Positions 1 to 7,775 of a stretch of 39,799 nucleotides of DNA are shown here, in pieces; positions within the stretch are counted from its first letter, which is position 1; the number at the start of each line of letters is the position of its first letter. The translations under genes were made by a program, and so were the position numbers. Source of the DNA: a virus; IMG/VR virus record IMGVR_UViG_3300042691_019595, positions 1 through 39,799 of that record. One strand, given 5' to 3'. The notes under the pieces were generated by a model. It made no database searches. It saw only the letters and a program-made list of their open reading frames with translations, and had not been told where the DNA came from.

Positions 1-69
1 GCGAGGTCATGCGGTCATAGTCCGCAGGCGGATGAGAGGACTGCACCTGAGTGGCGGTCGGCGTGAACG
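1..69. repeat. 69-bp terminal direct repeat, left copy
   Basis: Bases 1-69 are identical to 39731-39799. The adaptor gene reads through the joint in frame without a break, so this is the overlap of a circularly closed assembly. It most likely reflects a circularly permuted or terminally redundant genome rather than a gene duplication. A genuine short terminal repeat cannot be excluded from sequence alone. Confidence 0.93.
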
Positions 70-244
70 TCTCGACGTCCATCAAGGCGCTCCAGTCGTG
101 TTCCTTGATGAGCTGCTGGCCCGCCTCGTTGAGGAGAGCCAGCATGCGCAGGGGTGTTTCCGACGTTGCCGAGGCGACGATGGACGGGCGGGGCTGGCCC
201 ACCCTCTCCGTGACTTCGACCACCATCTCCAGCAACGTCTTCAT
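1..244 (-). CDS. Head-tail adaptor (connector) protein, N-terminal part crossing the circular joint
   Basis: Translation starts at 244 (ATG) behind a strong Shine-Dalgarno, AGAGGTGAT, three bases upstream. It runs left to base 1 and continues in frame at 39730. Across the joint the protein is 234 residues. This part gives residues 1-81, beginning MKTLLEMVVEVTERVGQP, with a leucine/asparagine-rich helix (LRMLALLNEAGQQL) and EHDWSAL. That start is typical of the gp4/gp6-like adaptor placed between portal and tail in podoviruses, which bind under the portal and receive the tail. The preceding gene ends at 249. The family call rests on sequence style and position, not on a search. Confidence 0.72.
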   Translation of the reverse strand, partial: MKTLLEMVVEVTERVGQPRPSIVASATSETPLRMLALLNEAGQQLIKEHDWSALMDVETFTPTATQVQSSHPPADYDRMTS

Positions 245-248
245 GGGA

Positions 249-473
249 TCACCTCTTGCGCTTCAGCTTTGCGTTCTCAGCCTCGGTCTGCTGGGCGAGA
301 AACTCCGCCCACAGATCATCGTGGTTCTGCTTGTCGATCTTCGTCGCCTCGCGCGGCCCGATGCAGGCGCTGGCCGAGATGCGGTGTTCAAACATGACAC
401 GCCCCTTCTCGTCGCGGAAGAAGCGCGGACCGTAGCCCGACTTGGGATTGATGATGCGCTCGATGTTCTTCAT
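249..473 (-). CDS. Small conserved-type virion-operon protein, unknown function
   Basis: This 74-residue, lysine/arginine-rich protein begins MKNIERIINPKSGYGPRFF and ends in a basic tail (KLKRKR). Its ATG overlaps the stop of the preceding gene (ATGA, 470-473), so it is probably translationally coupled. Its last codons also supply the ribosome binding site of the adaptor. The stretch GRVMFEHRISASACIGPREA has no motif I recognise. The place between head genes and adaptor suggests a head-completion or assembly role, which is inference. Confidence 0.75.
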   Translation of the reverse strand: MKNIERIINPKSGYGPRFFRDEKGRVMFEHRISASACIGPREATKIDKQNHDDLWAEFLAQQTEAENAKLKRKR

Positions 474-1051
474 GCCGTCACCTTCTTCGTCAGCTCATCA
501 AAGCGCGCAGCCATGTCGGCCATCTGCTTCTTGAGCATCGAGATTTCGCTGTCGCGCTGCTCCAGCTCACCCTGCAGGCGGGTGACGATGGCGGTGTCCT
601 TGGCGCTCTCCAGATAGGCCTTGGCCTTCTTCTGCAAGGCCACGGAACCCATCATGCGCTGCTTGGCGGTGTCGGGCAGCTCCGCGAGCTGCTCCAGCGT
701 GGCGACATTGATGGCGCGCAGCTCGGCCACCTGCGCCTTGTTGAGGAATGGCACCGTGTCGAGCGGCGTGCCGGAGACCGGCTGCTCCTGCGTGGCCTTC
801 CATTTGCGATAGGCCCACGCGATGAACTCGTCCTCCTTGGCTTTGTCCTCGGCGCGCCTGACCACCTCGTCGCGCGAGCCGGGATTGGTGATGCCGACGA
901 AGTCGCGGCTGATGAAGACCGGGCGGCCTTCCTTGGCGCTCTCGCCCGGCAGCTCCACCGCGTCGGTGAAAAAGCGCAGCAGCGGACGCGGGCCGCGCTG
1001 TTGGCCCGGCGGACCGGCGTCGAAGAAGGTATTGTCGAGTGGATCAAGCAT
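470..1051 (-). CDS. Virion-operon protein with helix-hairpin-helix-like and coiled-coil segments
   Basis: This 193-residue protein starts at 1051 behind AAAGGAAAG, overlapping the preceding gene by 8 bases. Residues about 100-150 (PFLNKAQVAELRAINVATLE, then LAELPDTAKQRMMGS) look like a small helix-hairpin-helix/SAP-type fold. Residues about 155-190 form a heptad-patterned coiled coil (LQGELEQRDSEISMLKKQMA). Proteins of this kind occur beside capsid genes in related podoviruses, but I know of no proven function. A role in head maturation or DNA contact is only a guess. Confidence 0.75.
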   Translation of the reverse strand: MLDPLDNTFFDAGPPGQQRGPRPLLRFFTDAVELPGESAKEGRPVFISRDFVGITNPGSRDEVVRRAEDKAKEDEFIAWAYRKWKATQEQPVSGTPLDTVPFLNKAQVAELRAINVATLEQLAELPDTAKQRMMGSVALQKKAKAYLESAKDTAIVTRLQGELEQRDSEISMLKKQMADMAARFDELTKKVTA

Positions 1052-2435
1052 TGATGCTTTCCTTTCGTGTGACGATGAACAGCGAGTTGCCTTCGTTCTT
1101 CCAGCTCGTCGTGACGTGCAGGTCGAGCGTGTGGAACATCGCCATCCACCACTGGTGATCTCGCACTGTCAAGTGCAGCTCTGTGCCGAGCAGCGCACCG
1201 AAGCTGTCCTTGACCGTGGAAATCTGGAACAGCACCGTCTTCGCGGCCTCAAGGATGTTCGTCAGCACCTGCGCCACGTCATTGGGCGGGATATGCTCCA
1301 TGACGTCCGTGCACAGACCATAGTTGGCGCGCACCGGAACCGGGCGCACCAAGTCCCACTCAAGGAACGGCAGGCTCATGGCCTCCTCGTCGCGGCAGTT
1401 GTCGGCGAAGTCGATCAGGTAGACGCGATAGCCGCGTTTGTGCAGCTCGATGGAGGCGCGGCCCGTGCCGCAGCCGAAGTCCACCACCAGATCGCCCTTC
1501 TCGGGCTTCAGCGTGGTCAGGAAGGTCTCCACGAGGTGTTCGCCCGGCGCATACTCGCGGTAGGCATCGAACTGCCACATGAGCTTGTACTTGTTCTGCT
1601 CGCTCAGGCTGGTGACCGGCGTGTTCCACATGGTGGGCAGCAGGCCGTCACCATGGACACTGACCTTGCAGCCTGCCTGCTCCAGCGCGCGGCCCGTGAT
1701 GATGAACTTCTCCGCCTGCGCCTTCATGGCGACCGAGCTGATGAAGCTCCTGTCGGCCCAGTCCACGCGGATGGTGGGGATGAAGCGGTTCATGGGCTGG
1801 TCATAGGCGTGGCTGGCCTCGCCCCGGTGCGAGCTGTCGAGACCGAAGATTTCCAGCGTGCGGTAGCCCATGACATAGGCCAGCGCGCAGGCGGAGTTGC
1901 CGACCGCAGCGCCGCCGCCGACGAGGGCATAGCCGCCGCGCTTGCGCCGCTCCTCGGGGAACGCGTCCTCCATGTTGTCCATGTGCAAATGCCACAGCAT
2001 GGCAGATGGCACCTTCTCGAAGCAGGCCGGATCGACTTGACTGGCGAACAGGTGCAGCACGGCGCGCGGCTCGACCAGCGTGGCGGTCTCGGGCTTGGCG
2101 TCGGCGATGACTTGGTAGTGCGGCGTGATGCCGTTCTCGATCAGGAAGGTGGCTGCGGCGTTGCAGGCGTAGATCACGCCACCGGCTTCGGACAGCCTGC
2201 GGATGTCATCGAGATGATCGGCCACGGACGGGCCACCGCCCACAATGATGGCCGCATTGTCCTTCACCGGCTTGAAGCCGATCCAGCGGCCTTCGCGCGC
2301 CGCGTTGGTCTTGATGTTGGAGAGGAGTTGCTCGTCGGATGTATTGCACACCACCAGCACCGGGATTTTCAGCACGCCCTCGGCATGAGGGTTCTGGTAG
2401 TCCATCTGGTAGAGGGTCGAAGAAGGGCTCGTCAT
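1044..2435 (-). CDS. DUF115/MptE-like domain fused to a class I SAM methyltransferase
   Basis: The protein has 463 residues and its ATG at 2435 follows AGAGGA. Residues about 60-250 carry the features of the DUF115 (MAF/6-hydroxymethylpterin pyrophosphokinase-like) fold: AIIVGGGPSVADHLDDI, ACNAAATFLIENGITPHYQV and DAKPET, then GYALVGGGAAVGNSACALA. Residues about 300-455 are a Rossmann methyltransferase with the SAM-binding motif VVDFGCGTGRASIEL near 315 and an acidic residue after the next strand (YLIDFAD). DUF115 proteins are linked to sugar-nucleotide or pseudaminic-acid transfer in bacteria. The gene sits in the head operon between a head accessory protein and adaptor-region genes, so it may modify a virion or host surface glycan. 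The substrate is unknown. Confidence 0.8.
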   Translation of the reverse strand: MTSPSSTLYQMDYQNPHAEGVLKIPVLVVCNTSDEQLLSNIKTNAAREGRWIGFKPVKDNAAIIVGGGPSVADHLDDIRRLSEAGGVIYACNAAATFLIENGITPHYQVIADAKPETATLVEPRAVLHLFASQVDPACFEKVPSAMLWHLHMDNMEDAFPEERRKRGGYALVGGGAAVGNSACALAYVMGYRTLEIFGLDSSHRGEASHAYDQPMNRFIPTIRVDWADRSFISSVAMKAQAEKFIITGRALEQAGCKVSVHGDGLLPTMWNTPVTSLSEQNKYKLMWQFDAYREYAPGEHLVETFLTTLKPEKGDLVVDFGCGTGRASIELHKRGYRVYLIDFADNCRDEEAMSLPFLEWDLVRPVPVRANYGLCTDVMEHIPPNDVAQVLTNILEAAKTVLFQISTVKDSFGALLGTELHLTVRDHQWWMAMFHTLDLHVTTSWKNEGNSLFIVTRKESINA

Positions 2436-2502
2436 CGTGGTCCTCTTTGAGAAGAGGGCGGAGCCCGTGAGCCCCGCCCCTATTTCGTCAGCCTACGGAG
2501 CG

Positions 2503-2997
2503 TTAGCTCACGTCAGACGGGTCATGCGGACGGTTGATGGCGATTGCCACCGTGGTCACGCCGGACTTGGCCGACGCCACGGTGCGCACCACCGCGCCCT
2601 GAATGACCGTGCCGGTGGCGACTGCCACCGCAAGACCGGCACCAGCGCCCAGACCCGCGCCATCCGCGAAGGACACGGCGGCGTCCTTCTTGGCAACGGC
2701 GAGACCCGAAATCTGATACCAGCCGTAGCGGTCTGCAACGCAGGCCGCCATGGCAACCGCCAGCGGGCGCGACGGCCCGGCGACGGCGGAGGTGTCGAGC
2801 GCCGTCTGGAAGGCATCATCGTAGTTCACGATGTGCCCCACAGCGGTGTTCGCCACGCCCTTGAGGTAGATGAATTCACCCTCACCCAGCGTCTCGTCGT
2901 AAGCACGAACGATGGTGCCGAGCGGGTGGTTCTTGACGGTGTCGATGTCAGCGATAGGCTGAACACCGATGCGCGTGTCAGTGATACGGAAAGTCAT
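2503..2997 (-). CDS. Putative head decoration/accessory protein
   Basis: This 164-residue, alanine/glycine/valine-rich protein lies directly downstream of the major capsid gene. It begins MTFRITDTRIGVQPIADIDT and continues HPLGTIVRAYDETLGEGEF. The rest alternates short hydrophobic strands with glycine turns and is likely all beta. Small proteins of this pattern follow the coat gene in many podoviruses and siphoviruses and are thought to decorate or stabilise the capsid. There is no signal peptide or membrane segment. The start at 2997 has a GAGGG ribosome site. The assignment rests on position and pattern. Confidence 0.62.
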   Translation of the reverse strand: MTFRITDTRIGVQPIADIDTVKNHPLGTIVRAYDETLGEGEFIYLKGVANTAVGHIVNYDDAFQTALDTSAVAGPSRPLAVAMAACVADRYGWYQISGLAVAKKDAAVSFADGAGLGAGAGLAVAVATGTVIQGAVVRTVASAKSGVTTVAIAINRPHDPSDVS

Positions 2998-3012
2998 GTT
3001 TCTGTCCCTCCG

Positions 3013-3981
3013 TTACTTCTTCAGCACGCCCTGAAGCGCGCAGTTGGAGGCGGTCATGTTGCCCGCCCAACCGATCAGCTTCACGATGGCGTCCTGATTG
3101 GTGTTCATGCGCTCCCCGCCGAGGACAACCATGTTGCGCTCGCTGTGCGGGCGGTAATGGATGTAGTCGGAGTTCAGGAAGTACATGTGATCAGCCGGGC
3201 AGTTGCCGCCCTGACCACCGTCAAGCACCACGTCCGCCGACATGAACTTGAGGTTCTCGAAGCCCGCCTGAGCCATCTTGTCATTGGTGATGCGCTGGAT
3301 GGTCTGGAGGGAGGCGAGATACATCAGCCACAGATTGTTGTCCGTGATGATGAGGTCGGGGCGATCCGTACCGCGCACGAGGCGCGAGTACATGATGTTC
3401 ATCTCCGACTGGATGGTGGTCGAGGACAGGGTGACCGAGTTGTCCGAGCTGTCCCGGTATTGGTTCTGCCAGAACGACCACGTGGCGCGGTTGATGCCGC
3501 CCACGGTGCCGCTCGTGGGCAGGTCAGCCACGAGATGCTGGAGACCACCGATCTCCTTGCCACCGTTGCCGGTGCCGTCTGCATAGCAGCCGAGCGCCAG
3601 CTTGTTCATCATGGTCTTTTCCGCGATGTCGATGCGGTTTTCCATGAGGTCAAGGATTTTCTCCTTGCCCGAGTTCTGGAGCTGCTCCAGACCGCTGATG
3701 GTGACAGCGACTGCAGCCTGCTTCCAATCGAACTCCGCAGCAGACATGACATCCGTCGCGCTCACGTCGAGCGGGTCATATCCACTGTACCACGTGAAGG
3801 TCGAGTTCTCCTGATAGGAGAGTTCCTGCACGAGGGTACGTCCGCCGGAGGCGGGCTTGGTCCGACCGCGCTGCTTCAAGCGATACAGGATCGCGTTGTT
3901 GTCAGTCACGTTGTCGGCAAGCTTGCCGGTGCGGTTGCGGAGGGTGGTCGTGATGATTTCGCTGAGATTGGGCGAGGTCAT
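3013..3981 (-). CDS. Major capsid (coat) protein
   Basis: The protein has 322 residues. The ATG at 3981 is preceded by AGGAG, formed over the stop of the scaffold gene. It begins MTSPNLSEIITTTLRNRTGK, with SFWQNQYRD around residue 170 and a long central region. It includes DLIITDNNLWLMYLASLQTI and ends in hydrophobic strands (AIVKLIGWAGNMTASN). Length, the absence of membrane segments and the position after the scaffold fit an HK97-fold podovirus coat protein. It would form the icosahedral shell around the scaffold. I see no protease gene, so scaffold removal is probably by release rather than cleavage; that is inference. Confidence 0.88.
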   Translation of the reverse strand: MTSPNLSEIITTTLRNRTGKLADNVTDNNAILYRLKQRGRTKPASGGRTLVQELSYQENSTFTWYSGYDPLDVSATDVMSAAEFDWKQAAVAVTISGLEQLQNSGKEKILDLMENRIDIAEKTMMNKLALGCYADGTGNGGKEIGGLQHLVADLPTSGTVGGINRATWSFWQNQYRDSSDNSVTLSSTTIQSEMNIMYSRLVRGTDRPDLIITDNNLWLMYLASLQTIQRITNDKMAQAGFENLKFMSADVVLDGGQGGNCPADHMYFLNSDYIHYRPHSERNMVVLGGERMNTNQDAIVKLIGWAGNMTASNCALQGVLKK

Positions 3982-3993
3982 CTCTCACTACTC

Positions 3994-5028
3994 CTAGAGT
4001 GCGCTGGAGCCCCAAGCATCTTCGAGGGCAGCGCGGATTGAGTTGTTGGAGCTTGGCGAGGACGTGCCTGCGGGCGCTCCGGTTGGCAGGGAACCAGACG
4101 CACGGCGCGCTTTTGAAACGCGGGCTTCGGCTTCCTGTGGAGCGGCTCGCTCTTTGATCAGCAAGTCGCGGATTTCCGGGTTCATCCAGCATGCCTTGTC
4201 GTAGGCATCTTCAAGATCATTGGCCCTACCTGACCTGATGAGGTCGGCCATGTCCTGCCGGACGTTCTCGAAGTACATCTTGTTCTCTGCGAACGACTGC
4301 AGGTGGGCGTTGATGGCCTCCTGCTCCTGCTGTTCCCGTTCAGAGATCAGTGTACGGACGGTTTCCTTCATACCAGCAAGCTCGCGCGCGATCAAGCCGG
4401 TCTGCGGGTCCATGGCCGGGGCACGCGGTGCGCCCCTCTGGCCGGTGAACATCGCTGCGAACTCGTTGGCGAGCTGCATGGGGTGGACCCCGTACATCTC
4501 GCAGAGCTGCATCACGCCGCCCCGGAAGTCGCGGTCGAGCAAGTCCTCCGCCGCCTTGTAGCGGTCGAAGGCCTCCTTCAGCGTGGTGCCGGACGAGCGC
4601 GCGATCTCGGCGTACTCTTCGAGGCCCTTGAAGTCCTTCAGCTTGGCGAAGCCGTTGTTGATCTCGACCTCGCGCCGGGCGACGGCCTCCTGCACTTCGG
4701 GAGGCAACTTCGCAAAGGCGGCCTTGGCGGCAGGGCTCCAGCCGTGCGGCGGGGCCATGCGCAGCTCCTGCTGCTGGCCCTGCTGCTCCTGCTCCTGCTG
4801 CTGCTGTTGCTCCTGCTGCTCGCGCTGCTGGGCCTCGTAGTGTTCGCGCTGCGCCTTCGTCCAACGCCCACGCTCGTCGCGCGGCTGGCCGTTCTCGTCA
4901 ACGTCCTGATCGTCCGTAGGCTGATCGTCCTGCTGCTCAGCCGGTTCGGCGGCTTCATCGAAAGCGCTCTCCAGTGCGGAACGCAGGGAGACTTCTTCGT
5001 TTTCGAGCTGGTCCTGTTCGGGTGGCAT
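3994..5028 (-). CDS. Scaffolding protein, glutamine/glutamate-rich
   Basis: I choose the ATG at 5028 because AAAGGAGG lies at the right distance; an in-frame ATG at 5064 sits inside the preceding gene. The protein has 344 residues. Residues about 30-90 are a highly charged low-complexity stretch with long Gln/Glu runs. Then comes MAPPHGWSPAAKAAFAKLPP, a motif common in phage scaffold proteins, and long helices with a coiled-coil pattern. The C-terminal tail is Ser/Pro/Ala-rich. The place directly before the coat gene and the elongated helical make-up support an internal scaffold for procapsid assembly. Confidence 0.85.
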   Translation of the reverse strand: MPPEQDQLENEEVSLRSALESAFDEAAEPAEQQDDQPTDDQDVDENGQPRDERGRWTKAQREHYEAQQREQQEQQQQQEQEQQGQQQELRMAPPHGWSPAAKAAFAKLPPEVQEAVARREVEINNGFAKLKDFKGLEEYAEIARSSGTTLKEAFDRYKAAEDLLDRDFRGGVMQLCEMYGVHPMQLANEFAAMFTGQRGAPRAPAMDPQTGLIARELAGMKETVRTLISEREQQEQEAINAHLQSFAENKMYFENVRQDMADLIRSGRANDLEDAYDKACWMNPEIRDLLIKERAAPQEAEARVSKARRASGSLPTGAPAGTSSPSSNNSIRAALEDAWGSSAL

Positions 5029-5045
5029 TGATGCCCCTCCTTTGG

Positions 5046-5372
5046 TTAGCTGTTGGCGTCCCATGCGGACTTCAGGTCATCCTTCAGGCCGGTTGGGACT
5101 TTGGGCTGCACGGCTTTCTCGTGGGCGCGGGTGATCGAGCTGTCGTTCCCGGCAATCTCGCACCCGGCGTCCTTCACCGCCCGGTAGTAGGCGGACTTGC
5201 TGTCGTAGGTCTTGCCGTTCACCGGGTTCCACACGTCATCCAGACCGTCGCGGATGAGGCGGGGCGTCGGCATGTCGGAGCGCGCCATGTTGCGCTCGGG
5301 GCGGCAGTTGTCGGGCCATGGCAGATCGAGATCGTGCCAGCCCCTGCAAACCTTACAGAACCTCTGCGTCAT
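5046..5372 (-). CDS. Small CxxC protein between portal and scaffold, unknown function
   Basis: This 108-residue protein starts at 5372 behind GGAGGG. It opens MTQRFCKVCRGWHDLDLP, with a CxxC pair and a third cysteine (DNCRPERN), suggesting a small zinc knuckle. It continues YDSKSAYYRAVKDAGCEIAG. Proteins with the YDSKSAYYRA segment are common between portal and scaffold genes of related phages, but their function is not established. It lacks membrane segments. A DNA- or portal-binding helper in head assembly is possible. Confidence 0.72.
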   Translation of the reverse strand: MTQRFCKVCRGWHDLDLPWPDNCRPERNMARSDMPTPRLIRDGLDDVWNPVNGKTYDSKSAYYRAVKDAGCEIAGNDSSITRAHEKAVQPKVPTGLKDDLKSAWDANS

Positions 5373-5394
5373 GTTTCCCTCCGTACACGGACCG

Positions 5395-7587
5395 TTATTG
5401 CGGAGGCAAGCCCGGAGTGCGCGAGGCCTCCTCGATCATCTCCTGAAGGATTTGCTCGCGGAGCTGCTGGCGGGTCTGGTTGGTCTGCAGCTCGCCGCGC
5501 TGGCCCATGATGGCCTGCTCGATCATGGCGCGCTTGTTGGTAACCTCGATGTCGGCCTCCGCCCTGCGCATCATCTGCTGCAGGTCCAGCTCGTTCATCT
5601 GGGCCTTGTGGTCACGCTCCATGCTCCAGAGCTGGCCCTTGTGTTCGGTCTCCAGCTCCATCTGCTTGGCCTTTGCCGCGTTCATGGCGGCGTTCGGGTC
5701 CTGCGGCTGCTGGCTCATCTGCTGGGTCAGGCGCTCCTGCACCGCCTTCATCGCCTTCTCGATCTCCTCTTCGAGCTGGCGGCCCGCACGGAAGCCGCGC
5801 GCCGTGAACAGCAGCGTCTCGCCCACCATGGGTGCCAGCTCCGGCACCTGCATCACCATGGGTACGGCCTGCTGCAGGAGCCCGCCGATGGCGGTCACGA
5901 ACTCGGTGCGGCGCTGCTTCTCCGCGTCCTCGTCCGGCTGGATGGTGCTGTCGGTCTCGATGTCGATCCTGAAGCCCCGGAGCTTCTCGTCCCTGAGCAG
6001 GGCGAGGGCTTGATCGATCTTCTGGTTTTCCGCCTGTGCGGCCTGCATCGCGGCCTGCGCCTGCTGCTGCATGGCCTGCGCCTGCTGCTGGGCCTGCTGA
6101 TAGGCCATCATGGCCTGCTGGTCCTGCTGTGGGTCGCCGGTCTGCGGCGGAGGCGGCGGGGGCTCCGGCATGGGCGGCATCTGCGGCATCTCGGGACGCG
6201 GCATGTTCGCCATCTGCAGGAGGTACTCGGGATCGAAATGTTCAGCGATGATCTCGCACGTCATCCGGGTGATGTCGCGCGCGAGGCGGGCCATCTCCTG
6301 CTGCCGGTCCCTGATGCGCACTGATCCCCACTGCGCCTTGATCGACTGGGCGGTTGCCGTCTCGCTGGCTTCCGACTGGCCGCGCAGGATGTCGCTGATG
6401 CCGGTGATCTGATACGTGTCTTGGATGATTTGGTTTCTGAGTTCGACGCATGCCCTGATGGTTTCCGCAACATCCTTGATGGGGAGCCACACGATGGAGT
6501 TCCCGCCGCCGCGCTCACTGAACGCCGCCCAGCTCGCCACCGGGATCATCTGGTTCTGGGTATTGGGCGACAACGCCTTCTCGATGGCAGAGCTGACGTC
6601 ACCCTCGGCACCAGCGGGATAAAATCCTACCAGCTTCAGCGTGTCCATCAGCTTGTCGATGCGGTCGGTGAGGTGATCGATCTCCTCGGCCTGATCCTGA
6701 TAGTATTTGTAGTCAGGCGTCGGCAGCAGCGAGTTGTTGGTGAGCGTGGCGTAGACCGGCTTGGGGCACGGGAAGAAGCCCTCGAAGTCGATCAGCGGCT
6801 CTTCCTCGGCCAGCACGTGGTCGCAGCTCTTGGCGATGAAGATGGTCTTGCGCTTTGTCTTGCACCAAATCTCGTAGACCGTGGCCTTGGCGAACTGGGC
6901 GTTCTCCAGCGCCGGATCGCGCACACTGTCGCTGTCGGACACGCTGTCGGCCTTGTTGTCGAGCTGCACGTTGGTCCAGCTCTCGCCGAAGCGCTTCTTG
7001 CCCTCCTCGTCGGTCATGTAGGCGATCTTCGCCACCCACGGCACCTCCTCCCAGCGCCGCGCCGGGCCGTGCAGGAACTGGCGATAGTGGATGTAGTCGC
7101 ACACCGCGCGGTGCGCCTTCACGGTCTCCATGCCGCTCACCGGATCGGTCTCGATGTCGGCCTCGTAGCGCAGCCATGCCACGCCACGCCCCGGCAGCAG
7201 CAGGTCATCGCGGGTGGCGCGCAGGGCGCTGTCGATGTTCATGCGTTCGAACTCGAAGCTGGAGGCGCGCTCCAGCAGCTCGGCGGCCACGCGGCCCACT
7301 GGATCGGCGTCCTTGTAGCGGCGCGAGACCTGCGGCAGCGGCGGGCGGGCGTAGACTGAGGGCTTCAGCACCTCGGTATTGGCCCACAGCATGGCGAACT
7401 TCTTCTTGCCGTCCGTCTCCTCCTGCTGCTTGGCGTAGAGCTTGTAGAGCTTGTCGGCCTTGGTCCAGAAGGAGTTGCCGAAATACTTTTCAGCGCGCTC
7501 GATCTCGCGCTTCCAGTAGGTGTAGTCCTTGTCAACGGGCTTGCCATCGCCGCCCGATGCGCCCATGGGAACAGTGTTCACGTCCAT
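5395..7587 (-). CDS. Portal protein (head-tail connector ring)
   Basis: The 730-residue protein starts at 7587 behind AAGGGT. Residues 20-110 contain YWKREIERAEKYFGNSFW and LWANTEVLKPSVYARPPLPQ, followed by KDADPVGRVAAELLERASSF. These are hallmarks of large podovirus portal proteins. Residues about 475-515 are proline-, methionine- and glutamine-rich (PPPPPQTGDPQQDQQAMMAY), followed by a long helical tail with LDLQQMMRRAEADIEVTNKR. Such glutamine-rich tails are frequent in this portal type and may form the barrel. The portal would be the dodecameric DNA gate at one capsid vertex. Confidence 0.9.
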   Translation of the reverse strand: MDVNTVPMGASGGDGKPVDKDYTYWKREIERAEKYFGNSFWTKADKLYKLYAKQQEETDGKKKFAMLWANTEVLKPSVYARPPLPQVSRRYKDADPVGRVAAELLERASSFEFERMNIDSALRATRDDLLLPGRGVAWLRYEADIETDPVSGMETVKAHRAVCDYIHYRQFLHGPARRWEEVPWVAKIAYMTDEEGKKRFGESWTNVQLDNKADSVSDSDSVRDPALENAQFAKATVYEIWCKTKRKTIFIAKSCDHVLAEEEPLIDFEGFFPCPKPVYATLTNNSLLPTPDYKYYQDQAEEIDHLTDRIDKLMDTLKLVGFYPAGAEGDVSSAIEKALSPNTQNQMIPVASWAAFSERGGGNSIVWLPIKDVAETIRACVELRNQIIQDTYQITGISDILRGQSEASETATAQSIKAQWGSVRIRDRQQEMARLARDITRMTCEIIAEHFDPEYLLQMANMPRPEMPQMPPMPEPPPPPPQTGDPQQDQQAMMAYQQAQQQAQAMQQQAQAAMQAAQAENQKIDQALALLRDEKLRGFRIDIETDSTIQPDEDAEKQRRTEFVTAIGGLLQQAVPMVMQVPELAPMVGETLLFTARGFRAGRQLEEEIEKAMKAVQERLTQQMSQQPQDPNAAMNAAKAKQMELETEHKGQLWSMERDHKAQMNELDLQQMMRRAEADIEVTNKRAMIEQAIMGQRGELQTNQTRQQLREQILQEMIEEASRTPGLPPQ

Positions 7588-7601
7588 GCGTTGAGACCCT
7601 T

Positions 7602-7775
7602 ATGAAGAAAACCCTGATTGAGCAGATGTCGCCGGATTACGGCTACGATGAGAACGGCCTGTGGCGCGGCATGACCCGCGAGCAGGTGGCCGAGATGTTG
7701 GCCGAGATGCGCCAGAAGTCCGAGCGGCGGATGGCCCTGTTCCATTGGGATCACCGCTCCTCGCCCGCCAACTGA
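7602..7775 (+). CDS. Isolated + strand small ORF inside the - strand late block
   Basis: This 57-residue frame (MKKTLIEQMSPDYGYDENGL, then WRGMTREQVAEMLAEMRQKS) fills the 163-base gap between the portal start and the next gene's end. It overlaps the latter tail to tail by 25 bases. Its composition (acidic, methionine, helix-forming) looks more like a real protein than the opposite strand, which gives low-quality His/Leu-rich sequence. A weak GAGA lies 8 bases before the ATG. No promoter is evident, so it would need one within the portal gene. Function unknown; the lone orientation suggests a late acquisition or an antisense-type regulator. Confidence 0.45.
   Translation: MKKTLIEQMSPDYGYDENGLWRGMTREQVAEMLAEMRQKSERRMALFHWDHRSSPAN

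Noticed and set aside
822-2450. 542-residue + strand frame
   Set aside because: It mirrors the methyltransferase gene on the opposite strand, is His/Arg/Leu/Val-rich without motifs, and has no ribosome site; long antisense frames are expected at this GC.
4760-4850. Trinucleotide-type DNA repeat (CTG/CTC-rich)
   Set aside because: It is explained by the glutamine/glutamate-rich segment of the scaffold protein rather than an independent repeat element.
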